Under the pieces are notes generated by a model. It had not been told where the DNA came from and searched no databases. It saw only the letters and a program-made list of their open reading frames with translations. DNA of 9,899 bases from Lachnospiraceae bacterium (lineage in GTDB: Bacteria; Bacillota; Clostridia; Lachnospirales; Lachnospiraceae): contig JAFUKK010000071.1 of assembly GCA_017473665.1 (NCBI GenBank), positions 1-9,899 on the forward strand. Reading direction: 5' to 3'. Below are positions 1-5,904 of this stretch, piece by piece. A program made the position numbers and the translations under genes. How positions within the stretch are numbered: the stretch's first letter is position 1; the number at the start of each line of letters is the position of its first letter.

Positions 1-492
1 GATATGACCCAACAGCCGCCGCAGATTCTCAGACCGGGATATGTGACCAGACAGATGCTGGAGCAGGTGCTGGGACAAGTGGATATAGATGCTACTATCT
101 TAAGTGATAACAGTGGACAAGCTCCCAGAGCACCGGGGATGAAGTATCGGCATTATGCCCCCCGGGGAGAGATGTGTATTGTGGCAGGCAGACAGGAGCA
201 GGTGATTTCCTATATTAATGAGCAGATAGTACAGGATGTGTCCGGAGGAGAACGGGTAGGAGTCATATGTACCGATGAGACGGCGCAAGCCTATGAGGGG
301 GCAGTGGTGAAGACAGCGGGCTCCCGTGGGGATGAAGAGAGTATTGCCCGTCATTTATATAGTATTCTAAGAGAATTTGATGATGAACAGGTGACCCGGA
401 TATATTCCGAGGATTTTGCACCGGATGGTTTGGGACAGGCCATAATGAACCGACTGCTGAAAGCGGCAGGACACAGAAGGATTGAGCTTTAA
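1..492 (+). CDS. Threonylcarbamoyl-AMP synthase (Sua5/YwlC type), 3' part only
   Basis: The frame is open at the left edge (first codon GAT), so this is the C-terminal ~163 residues of a protein normally about 340-350 long. The ATG at base 4 is internal: the residues there (DMTQQPPQILRPG) match the end of the YrdC-like catalytic domain, where the ILRPG motif is typical. Next comes the linker APGMKYRHYAP (about residues 44-54), highly characteristic of Sua5 and absent from the shorter TsaC/YrdC proteins. The remaining ~110 residues form the Sua5 C-terminal Rossmann-like domain. Family knowledge: the enzyme makes threonylcarbamoyl-AMP from threonine, bicarbonate and ATP for the t6A modification of ANN-decoding tRNAs, in the cytoplasm. 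The stop is TAA. rpiB follows after 69 bases on the same strand, so co-transcription is likely. The catalytic domain cannot be checked here. Confidence 0.93.
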   Translation, partial: DMTQQPPQILRPGYVTRQMLEQVLGQVDIDATILSDNSGQAPRAPGMKYRHYAPRGEMCIVAGRQEQVISYINEQIVQDVSGGERVGVICTDETAQAYEGAVVKTAGSRGDEESIARHLYSILREFDDEQVTRIYSEDFAPDGLGQAIMNRLLKAAGHRRIEL

Positions 493-545
493 CGGCATTG
501 TGCGAGGTGCCGTAGAGAGAATAAATACAATTATCAGTAAGTATT

Positions 546-551
546 GGGAGG
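546..551 (+). promoter_or_regulatory. Ribosome binding site that fixes the rpiB start
   Basis: GGGAGG lies 10 bases before the ATG at 562. It overlaps the in-frame TTG at 544, so that TTG cannot be the start. The ATG also gives the normal RpiB N-terminus (MIAIGSDHGG). Confidence 0.85.
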
Positions 552-561
552 TATATTAGTT

Positions 562-990
562 ATGATAGCAATTGGAAGTGACCATGGCGGTTATGAATTG
601 AAACAAAAGGTGATAGCACATCTGGAAGCATTGCAGATTCCCTGCAAGGATATGGGGTGTGACAGCAAAGCCAGCTGTGATTATCCTGTATATGGGCGGG
701 CAGTAGCTAAGGCTGTGGCATCCGGTGAATGTGAGAAGGGTATTTTGATTTGTACCACCGGTATCGGTATCAGCATCACAGCAAATAAGGTAAAGGGCAT
801 TCGTTGTGCATTGTGCAGTGACAGCATCTCTGCCAAGCTTACCAGATTACACAATGATGCGAATGTGTTGGCCATGGGGGCTGGTATTGTAGGTGAAAAT
901 CTGGCAATGGAAATCGTGGATACTTTCTTGAATACTGAGTTTTCGGGTGAAGAAAGACATCAGAGACGTGTGGATTTGATTGAGGAATAG
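562..990 (+). CDS. rpiB: Ribose-5-phosphate isomerase B
   Basis: This 142-residue RpiB/LacAB-family protein interconverts ribose 5-phosphate and ribulose 5-phosphate in the non-oxidative pentose phosphate pathway. Visible signatures are the N-terminal SDHGG loop with D7 and H8, the active-site cysteine C64 in CTTGIGIS, the anion-hole stretch up to ANKVKGIRCA, H97 in RLHNDANVLAMG, and the phosphate-binding C-terminal cluster RHQRR (about 132-136). Length is normal. The residue after the catalytic Cys is Thr where many relatives have Gly, which is within family variation. The start is the ATG at 562, set by GGGAGG. The LacA/LacB galactose-6-phosphate isomerase subunits are related, but the single gene and its housekeeping neighbours favour RpiB. 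The dCMP deaminase gene starts 6 bases after the stop, so the two are very probably one operon. Confidence 0.95.
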   Translation: MIAIGSDHGGYELKQKVIAHLEALQIPCKDMGCDSKASCDYPVYGRAVAKAVASGECEKGILICTTGIGISITANKVKGIRCALCSDSISAKLTRLHNDANVLAMGAGIVGENLAMEIVDTFLNTEFSGEERHQRRVDLIEE

Positions 991-996
991 TAAAAG

Positions 997-1482
997 ATGA
1001 ATTCTAAGAGAAAAGACTATATCAGCTGGGACCAGTACTTTATGGGAGTAGCTCATTTGGCAGGTATGCGTTCCAAGGATCCCAATACTCAAGTGGGAGC
1101 CTGTATTGTCAGCGATGACCATAAGATTTTATCCATGGGCTATAATGGTTTTCCCAGAGGCTGTAATGACGATGATTTTCCCTGGGACAGAGAGGGAGAG
1201 GCCCTGGAGACAAAATATCCTTTTGTGACTCATAGCGAGTTAAATGCGATTTTGAATTTCAGAGGAGGTTCTCTGGAAGGGACCACCCTGTATGTATCCC
1301 TTTTTCCCTGCAATGAATGTGCCAAGGCTATTATTCAGGCAGGTATTCGCGTGGTAGTATACGATAGTGATAAATATAATGGCACTCCCATGAACATTGC
1401 AGCAAAGAAGATGTTTGATGCGGCAGGAGTTACATATGTACCTTACGAAAGAACCGGCCAAAAGATTGAGCTGGAAGTGTAA
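997..1482 (+). CDS. dCMP deaminase (ComEB family)
   Basis: This 161-residue zinc-dependent deoxycytidylate deaminase converts dCMP to dUMP, feeding thymidylate synthesis in the cytoplasm. The zinc site is complete: H79 and E81 in HSELNAIL (E81 the proton shuttle) and C105/C108 in PCNEC. The N-terminal block WDQYFMGVAHLAG...SKDPNTQVGA and the NGFPRGCNDDDFPW stretch are typical of the ComEB/dCMP deaminase family and differ from cytidine or tRNA-adenosine deaminases. The length fits. The start ATG at 997 follows GAGG (982-985) inside the end of rpiB, 11 bases upstream, suggesting translational coupling. In Bacillus the homologue ComEB lies in a competence operon. Here it sits among housekeeping genes, so a role in competence should not be assumed. 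Confidence 0.94.
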   Translation: MNSKRKDYISWDQYFMGVAHLAGMRSKDPNTQVGACIVSDDHKILSMGYNGFPRGCNDDDFPWDREGEALETKYPFVTHSELNAILNFRGGSLEGTTLYVSLFPCNECAKAIIQAGIRVVVYDSDKYNGTPMNIAAKKMFDAAGVTYVPYERTGQKIELEV

Positions 1483-1484
1483 GT

Positions 1485-1492
1485 AGAAAGGA
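1485..1492 (+). promoter_or_regulatory. Ribosome binding site for a TTG start
   Basis: AGAAAGGA lies 7 bases before the TTG at 1500. The TTG gives a proper signal peptide (K-F-F-R-K then a hydrophobic run). No ATG lies close enough to replace it, so a TTG start is well supported. Confidence 0.8.
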
Positions 1493-1499
1493 ATCGGTT

Positions 1500-2675
1500 T
1501 TGAAGTTTTTTAGAAAAGTTTCCATTGCGTTAGCGTTGGCGTTGCTTATAGGTCTGTTTCCTGCTTCCGGCCAGGGGAGCGCTGTAGTACATGCGGCCAA
1601 GACTACCCAGCAGAAAATTGATGAAGCTGAAAAAAATAAGGATAAGCTGGAAGGTCAGTTGGACGAAAAGAACGACCAGGCGGATGAGATAAAGAGTCAA
1701 CAGAAAGCACTGAAAAAGGAACTGAAAGAACTGAATGAAAAACTCCAGGAGGTAGTGGACCAGCTGGCAGATTTGGAGGAGCAGATTGCCGCCAAGGAGC
1801 AGGAGATTGCGGATGCGCAGGCATCACTGGCAGCTGCCAAAGAAAAGGAACAGTGGCAGTATGATTGCATGGTAATTCGCGTGCGGGATATGTATGAACG
1901 CAATGACCAAAGCTATCTAAATGCGTTGCTGTCTGTAGGTAAGTTTGCGGACTTGTTGAATGTGGCTGACTATTTTGAACGGGTAGCGGCTTATGACCAG
2001 CAGATGCTGGCTCAATATAAGGAGACACGCCGGCAAGTGGAGGAACAGGAGGCACAGTTGCAGCAGGAAAAGCTGGAATTGGAAGCTTTGCAGTTGGAGG
2101 CAGAGACCCAGAAAGCCAGGGTTAACGGATTAATCAGCCAGACCTCCAATTCCATTGCCAAGTATAAGGGGCAATTGGACGAGGTGGAGAAAGAGATTGA
2201 GGCTTATGAAGCAAAGCTGAAGGAGCAGGAGAAAGACCTGAAGGCTTTGAAAAAGAAATTAGCGGAGGAGCTTGCACTGTCCCAGGCGGCCCAGAATGCT
2301 GCCTGGCGTGATATTTCCCAGGTTCAGTTTGCAGAGGGAGACCGCTATTTGCTCGCCAATTTGATTTATTGCGAGGCCGGTGGTGAACCTTACGAGGGTC
2401 AGCTGGCAGTGGGCGCAGTGGTAATGAACCGAGTGCTCAGTTCCCGTTATCCCGATACGGTGGTGGGAGTTATCTATCAGAAAAGTCAGTTTTCGCCTGC
2501 AGGTAGCGGACGTTTGGCCTATGCTTTATCCGTAAACAAAGCTACCACCAAGTGTTACCGTGCGGCGGATGAGGCTATGAGTGGTATGACCAATGTAGGC
2601 ACCTGCCTGTATTTCCGTACGCCGGTTCCTCATATCACGCCTAAATATGTCATAGGCGGTCACATATTCTACTAA
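1500..2675 (+). CDS. Secreted coiled-coil peptidoglycan hydrolase with SleB-type domain
   Basis: This 391-residue exported protein starts at TTG 1500. Residues 1-33 are a Sec signal peptide (KFFRK, then a Leu/Ala-rich core, with likely cleavage near VHAA). Residues about 35-120 and 170-260 are strongly predicted coiled coil (Lys/Glu/Gln/Ala-rich heptads). They flank a middle segment (about 122-168, RVRDMYERNDQSYLNALLSV) resembling the hinge of the PcsB/CwlO N-terminal domain. Residues about 280-391 are a Hydrolase_2 (SleB-like) domain: IYCEAGGEPYEGQLAVGAVV holds the expected catalytic glutamate E292, followed by QFSP and the closing YVIGGHIFY. SleB relatives are lytic transglycosylases acting on spore cortex or wall glycan. 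A coiled coil of this type usually serves regulation by FtsEX-like partners or autoinhibition, which is inference here. It is probably the last gene of its transcript, as a terminator follows 11 bases after the stop. Confidence 0.88.
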   Translation: MKFFRKVSIALALALLIGLFPASGQGSAVVHAAKTTQQKIDEAEKNKDKLEGQLDEKNDQADEIKSQQKALKKELKELNEKLQEVVDQLADLEEQIAAKEQEIADAQASLAAAKEKEQWQYDCMVIRVRDMYERNDQSYLNALLSVGKFADLLNVADYFERVAAYDQQMLAQYKETRRQVEEQEAQLQQEKLELEALQLEAETQKARVNGLISQTSNSIAKYKGQLDEVEKEIEAYEAKLKEQEKDLKALKKKLAEELALSQAAQNAAWRDISQVQFAEGDRYLLANLIYCEAGGEPYEGQLAVGAVVMNRVLSSRYPDTVVGVIYQKSQFSPAGSGRLAYALSVNKATTKCYRAADEAMSGMTNVGTCLYFRTPVPHITPKYVIGGHIFY

Positions 2676-2685
2676 GAACATAATG

Positions 2686-2720
2686 AAAGACCTGTGCTAA
2701 TCTGCACAGGTCTTTTTCTT
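2686..2720 (+). terminator. Rho-independent terminator, possibly two-way
   Basis: A perfect 12-bp stem pairs AAAGACCTGTGC (2686-2697) with GCACAGGTCTTT (2704-2715) around a 6-base loop, followed by a T-rich run (TTTTTCTT overlapping the stem end). It ends the left gene cluster. On the other strand the same hairpin is followed by only a short T run, but it lies 12 bases beyond the stop of the convergent DUF402 gene, so it may serve both. Confidence 0.92.
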
Positions 2721-2727
2721 AATACGC

Positions 2728-3207
2728 TTACAGGCCCAACTCATTTAAGGGTGCCTGCACATGGTCAAATTTGTCCCGGTAGATGAGGGTCAGCAGGTAG
2801 TGCAGGTTTTCCAGGGAGGTGGTCAGCTGCTGAGTGGTAATGAGCTCCTTGCGGGCTGCCTCAGCTAGTTCGTCCAGATCCATGACTTTGTAGCGGCCGT
2901 CCGGATATACGATGACATCGGCCAGCAGGTCGGTGCAAATCATTGCGTTATCTTCCGGAAGGAATTCATATTGGCAGATATCGCAGTACCAGAAAAGCAG
3001 GGAGTTGTCGGGACGATAAAATTTGCTGACTTTGATGCCTTCCTTCAGGAAGTAGCAGGAAGAGCCGTGGTCAAAGGTGGACTTGGGATTGATGGTGGTC
3101 CATTTTGTGATTATGACATCATCGTCATTTTTTATGATTTCATCGTCCTTTAACAGTAAGATTTCATTGGGGATAATGCGTTTGCGGTAAAGCTTTAAGG
3201 TATTCAT
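2728..3207 (-). CDS. DUF402 domain protein (possible nucleotide phosphatase)
   Basis: This 159-residue cytoplasmic protein on the opposite strand has DUF402 hallmarks: FWYCDICQYEF (about 72-82, with D76), DLLADVIVYPDG (93-104, with D93, D97 and D103) and VMDLDELAEA (108-117, with D110, D112 and E113). The ordered acidic residues fit the divalent-metal site of characterised DUF402 enzymes such as the staphylococcal/Bacillus nucleoside tri- and diphosphatase and FomD. The substrate of this one cannot be told from sequence. The N-terminal ~40 residues carry an upstream β-strand-like segment. The start is ATG at 3207, nine codons inside the longest open frame, because AGGAGG sits 7 bases before it and the residues upstream look like translated leader. 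It is monocistronic, convergent with the wall hydrolase and divergent from the atp operon, with its own promoter. Confidence 0.82.
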   Translation of the reverse strand: MNTLKLYRKRIIPNEILLLKDDEIIKNDDDVIITKWTTINPKSTFDHGSSCYFLKEGIKVSKFYRPDNSLLFWYCDICQYEFLPEDNAMICTDLLADVIVYPDGRYKVMDLDELAEAARKELITTQQLTTSLENLHYLLTLIYRDKFDHVQAPLNELGL

Positions 3208-3213
3208 AAGAAA

Positions 3214-3222
3214 CCCTCCTTT
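3214..3222 (-). promoter_or_regulatory. Ribosome binding site of the DUF402 gene
   Basis: Read on the minus strand this is AAAGGAGGG, a near-perfect Shine-Dalgarno. It lies 6-7 bases from the ATG at 3207 and rules out the more upstream in-frame ATG at 3234. Confidence 0.88.
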
Positions 3223-3258
3223 CGGAAGAAACACAGATGATGGAATTGTATGAATATA

Positions 3259-3287
3259 ATTTTAATACGAAACAAATTGTCGGTCAA
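3259..3287 (-). promoter_or_regulatory. Sigma-A type promoter for the DUF402 gene
   Basis: On the minus strand TTGACC (3287-3282) and TAAAAT (3264-3259) are separated by exactly 17 bases. Each box matches consensus at 5 of 6 positions. The predicted start near 3252 gives a leader of about 45 bases containing the ribosome binding site. Confidence 0.75.
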
Positions 3288-3319
3288 TTAGTAGCAGAAA
3301 AAAGAATAATTTTTCGGCG

Positions 3320-3333
3320 ATTTTCATGAAAAT
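3320..3333. promoter_or_regulatory. Perfect 14-bp palindrome, candidate operator
   Basis: ATTTTCATGAAAAT is its own reverse complement. It lies in the divergent region between the DUF402 and atp promoters, about 33 bases upstream of the DUF402 -35 box and 85 bases upstream of the atp -35 box. AT-rich palindromes can occur by chance, so binding by a regulator is only a possibility. Confidence 0.3.
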
Positions 3334-3375
3334 ACTTCAGTGATTTTGGGAAATATAAGAAGAGGACAGATTGCC

Positions 3376-3394
3376 TAAAATTTATGTAAAATTT
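3376..3394. repeat. Direct repeat TAAAATTT with 11-bp period
   Basis: TAAAATTT occurs at 3376-3383 and again at 3387-3394, separated by ATG. The period is one helical turn, so both copies face the same side of the DNA. They lie 24-42 bases upstream of the atp -35 box, where a UP element or activator site could sit. No known site is recognised. Confidence 0.35.
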
Positions 3395-3417
3395 GTGCCG
3401 GCAATTGGCGGATTTGC

Positions 3418-3446
3418 TAGACAAAACACGATTTGGGGAGTATAAT
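3418..3446 (+). promoter_or_regulatory. Sigma-A type promoter next to the atp operon start
   Basis: TAGACA (3418-3423) and TATAAT (3441-3446) are separated by 17 bases, giving 11 of 12 consensus matches. Transcription would be expected to begin near 3453, which is at the ribosome binding site and next to the ATG at 3454. It is either a real promoter making a nearly leaderless mRNA, or it acts beside a further promoter upstream that I could not identify with confidence. Confidence 0.6.
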
Positions 3447-3448
3447 TT

Positions 3449-3453
3449 AGGAG
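3449..3453 (+). promoter_or_regulatory. Ribosome binding site choosing the atpZ start
   Basis: AGGAG touches the ATG at 3454, leaving no spacer, but is 9 bases from the in-frame ATG at 3463. On a transcript that includes it, the start is therefore 3463. Confidence 0.6.
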
Positions 3454-3462
3454 ATGTTTAAC

Positions 3463-3873
3463 ATGGGCGAGAGTTTTTTGCTGGAGCCGAATGCCCGGGA
3501 GGAAATGCTTTTGAAACATGATAAACCTTACGATAAATCTGTATATCGGGCATGGGTGCTTGTGACACAGGTTAGTATCAATTTATTGGTTCCCATTTGT
3601 CTGATGACACTTCTTGGTTGTTTTCTGGACGAGAAACTGGGGACAGTTTTTATTACCGTGATATTATTCCTTATCGGAGCTGTGGCCGGAGGGCAGAATG
3701 CATATAAGCTCATTATGCAGAGCCTGAAGGACGAAGAAACGGTGGATGGTAGCACAGATGGTTCCGAACAGGATAAGCGACCGGCGTGTAAGCCCAAGAA
3801 AACATCCGGTTGGGTGCAATCGGACCCCCAGGCAGTAGAAGGAGCAAAGCATCCGGATGGATTTGTGGAGTAG
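3463..3873 (+). CDS. atpZ: AtpZ-like F1Fo ATP synthase accessory membrane protein
   Basis: This 136-residue protein has two membrane segments (about 31-53 and 60-79) joined by the short loop FLDEKLG. This matches the AtpZ family (Pfam ATPase_gene1), which typically opens bacterial atp operons. AtpZ with AtpI has been proposed to form a Mg2+/Ca2+ transporter or to assist enzyme assembly and stability; neither role can be tested from sequence. After the second helix a hydrophilic tail of about 47 residues (90-136), rich in Lys, Asp and Glu, extends beyond the compact two-helix core. The start is placed at 3463 on ribosome binding site spacing. If the mRNA is leaderless, the ATG at 3454 would add three residues. 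Its 3' end overlaps atpI by 17 bases, implying coupled translation. Confidence 0.8.
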   Translation: MGESFLLEPNAREEMLLKHDKPYDKSVYRAWVLVTQVSINLLVPICLMTLLGCFLDEKLGTVFITVILFLIGAVAGGQNAYKLIMQSLKDEETVDGSTDGSEQDKRPACKPKKTSGWVQSDPQAVEGAKHPDGFVE

Positions 3874-4267
3874 GATTAAAGAGTATAACAGAACACTTTT
3901 GGAAATGCATATAGGGTCCGTATTTTACGGGCTGGTATGCCAGATGGTGGGAGCCTTCTTTGTGGAGGACCAGGGCATGTATGCCCGTAGTCTGTGGTTT
4001 GGTATTTTGTTTGCCACCATTAGCACCATTCACTTGTATCGTTCCCTGGACCGGGCATTGGATTATGAGGACCGGGCGGCGGGGATGATGACCCGTTCCT
4101 ATTTTGTCCGTTACGCGATGGTGATTGTTATTTTGCTGTTGGTGAGTATCACCGGTATTATGAATCCCCTGGTGGTATTTCTGGGGTATATGAGCATGAA
4201 AGTATCGGCGCTGATTCAGCCCGTTACTCATAGATTATGTAATAAGTTGTTCCACGAAAATGAATAA
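3857..4267 (+). CDS. atpI: ATP synthase subunit I (AtpI)
   Basis: This 136-residue protein has four hydrophobic segments (about 18-36, 45-62, 82-100 and 102-122) and a basic C-terminus, the layout of the ATP synthase I family. In related bacteria AtpI helps assemble the c ring and, with AtpZ, may handle Mg2+. It is not part of the final rotary enzyme and the gene is poorly conserved in sequence, so the call rests mainly on topology and position between atpZ and atpB. The ATG at 3857 lies inside the end of atpZ in another frame. AAGGAG (3839-3844) is 12 bases upstream, slightly long, which suits re-initiation by ribosomes finishing atpZ. atpB follows 15 bases after the stop. Confidence 0.8.
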   Translation: MDLWSRIKEYNRTLLEMHIGSVFYGLVCQMVGAFFVEDQGMYARSLWFGILFATISTIHLYRSLDRALDYEDRAAGMMTRSYFVRYAMVIVILLLVSITGIMNPLVVFLGYMSMKVSALIQPVTHRLCNKLFHENE

Positions 4268-4282
4268 AAGGGAGGTGAAATT

Positions 4283-5017
4283 ATGGGGTATAGCATTTTG
4301 TTATCCCAGGAATCCAATATTGATTTCATGATTAAGGGTATCTTTAAATATTCCTTTTTCGGTCATGAGGTGTGGATTACAACCACTCACGTGTGTGTCC
4401 TGATAGTAATGCTGATTTTGATTGGTTTTTCTATTGTGGCCGGTGGAGTCATGAGCAGAGCTACATTGGTTCCGGGGGGCTTTCAGAACGTTGTGGAGCT
4501 GATTGTAGAGAAGCTGGACGGTATGGTCGGCGGCACAATGGGCAAAGGAGCACCTGGCTTTCGCAACTACATTGGAACAATTTTTATTTTCATACTATTC
4601 AGTAATATTTCCGGTTTGTTGGGACTGAGACCGCCTACAGCGGATTACGGTACCACGCTGGCACTGGGCCTGATTACCTTTACATTGATTCATGTAAATC
4701 AGTTCCGGTTCCAGAAACCCAAGGATATCTGGGTAGATATGTGTTCACCGCTACCACCCTGGTTACCCATTTGGTTTCCCATTAACTTAATCAGTGAAAT
4801 TGCGGTACCGATATCTTTATCTTTGCGTTTGTTCGCAAATGTTTTGTCCGGTACGGTTATGATGGCACTGGTATATGGTTTGTTAGGGTGGATTGCCAGT
4901 ATCTGGCCGGCAGCATTGCATGTGTACTTTGATTTGTTCTCAGGAGCGATTCAGACCTATGTATTCTGTATGCTGACCATGACCTACATCTCTAATGCAA
5001 GAGGTGACAATCAATAA
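4283..5017 (+). CDS. atpB: ATP synthase Fo subunit a
   Basis: This 244-residue integral membrane stator subunit carries the ion half-channels facing the c ring. The essential arginine is R182 in ISLSLRLFANVLSG, preceded by PINLISEIAVP. The late helix contains FSGAIQTYVFCMLTMTYI with the conserved Gln (Q224). Hydrophobic segments lie near 32-54, 95-114, 122-140, 165-202 and 207-235, the normal five-to-six-helix layout, and the length is usual for Firmicutes. A strong GGGAGGTG site stands just before the ATG at 4283. It works with AtpE and AtpF to convert an ion gradient into rotation. Whether protons or Na+ are used is better read from the c subunit. Confidence 0.97.
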   Translation: MGYSILLSQESNIDFMIKGIFKYSFFGHEVWITTTHVCVLIVMLILIGFSIVAGGVMSRATLVPGGFQNVVELIVEKLDGMVGGTMGKGAPGFRNYIGTIFIFILFSNISGLLGLRPPTADYGTTLALGLITFTLIHVNQFRFQKPKDIWVDMCSPLPPWLPIWFPINLISEIAVPISLSLRLFANVLSGTVMMALVYGLLGWIASIWPAALHVYFDLFSGAIQTYVFCMLTMTYISNARGDNQ

Positions 5018-5026
5018 TGTAAATCA

Positions 5027-5043
5027 AGATTGGAAAACAATCT
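5027..5043 (+). other. Small hairpin before the atpE ribosome binding site
   Basis: AGATTG (5027-5032) pairs with CAATCT (5038-5043) around a GAAAA loop, in the 47-base gap between atpB and atpE. The AGGAGG site begins 8 bases further on. No T run follows, so it is not a terminator. It could mark an mRNA processing or stability site that helps raise c-subunit output, but a 6-bp stem may also be chance. Confidence 0.35.
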
Positions 5044-5052
5044 AAATTATAG

Positions 5053-5319
<267 letters not shown>

Positions 5320-5358
5320 TGAATCGAAAGATGAATTCTGGTAGAAAGGAGGCAAAGA

Positions 5359-5904
5359 ATGATACTTTTAGCAGCAGAGGGCCAGACCATGGAGCGTTTA
5401 TTTGACTTGGACATGCAGCTGGTGGCAGATGCAGTGCTGATGATTATCGCTATTTTCTTCCTGTTTCTGATTATGAGTTATTTCCTGTTCAATCCTGCCA
5501 GAAAGATGCTGAGCAGCCGTCAGGAAAAGATTCGCGGAGAACTGGAAGATGCAAAACAGAATATGGAGCAGGCCCGGAGCTTAAAAGCGGAGTACGAGGA
5601 AAAGCTGAAGGATATCGACAAGGAAGCAGAAATCATTCTCGGCGAGGCCAGAAAGAAAGCTTTGGCAAATGAGAACCAGATTATTGCACAGGCCAAGGAA
5701 GAAGCGGCACGTATTCTGGACAGAGCACGTGTAGAGGCACAGTTGGAGAAGCAGAAGATGGCTGATGAGGTAAAGAATGAGATGGTATCCATCGCATCCC
5801 TGCTGGCGTCTAAAGTAGTGGCAGCTTCTATTGATACCACTGTGCAGGAGCAGCTGGTAGATGAGACTCTGAAGGAAATGGGTGATCAAACATGGCTAAG
5901 TTAG
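5359..5904 (+). CDS. atpF: ATP synthase Fo subunit b
   Basis: This 181-residue peripheral stalk subunit has a single membrane helix at about 23-45, ending in FLFNPARKML. A long, charged, Ala/Glu/Lys-rich helix (about 50-150) follows and dimerises as the stator rod, and the C-terminus binds the delta subunit. The FNPARKMLSSRQEKI stretch after the membrane helix is typical of the family. AAAGGAGG (5345-5352) lies 6 bases before the ATG at 5359. A later ATG at 5389 lacks such a site. There is only one b gene here, so the stalk is expected to be a homodimer. Its last 13 bases overlap atpH. Confidence 0.95.
   Translation: MILLAAEGQTMERLFDLDMQLVADAVLMIIAIFFLFLIMSYFLFNPARKMLSSRQEKIRGELEDAKQNMEQARSLKAEYEEKLKDIDKEAEIILGEARKKALANENQIIAQAKEEAARILDRARVEAQLEKQKMADEVKNEMVSIASLLASKVVAASIDTTVQEQLVDETLKEMGDQTWLS

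Noticed and set aside
492..513. Inverted repeat ACGGCA...TGCCGT just after the sua5 stop
   Set aside because: The stem is only 6 bp with a 10-base loop and no T run follows, so it is not a convincing terminator.
521..531. TACAAT (526-531) as a -10 box for an rpiB promoter
   Set aside because: No acceptable -35 hexamer is present at 16-18 bases upstream. TTGTGC at 498 is 22 bases away.
544..561. In-frame TTG at 544 as a possible rpiB start
   Set aside because: It overlaps the ribosome binding site GGGAGG and would add six residues (MGGILV) before the conserved MIAIGSDHGG start.
1603..2055. Minus-strand open frame opposite the coiled-coil region
   Set aside because: It is a shadow of the Lys/Glu/Gln-rich codons and yields a Pro/Ser/His-rich sequence with no start signal.
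3351..3359. TATAAG at 3354-3359 as an upstream atp promoter
   Set aside because: No recognisable -35 box at the right distance. It cannot be excluded, but it is not supported.
3713..4231. Long minus-strand open frame (172 codons) across atpZ/atpI
   Set aside because: Its residue composition is low-complexity and His/Gln-rich, it has no ribosome binding site, and it lies opposite two well-supported genes.
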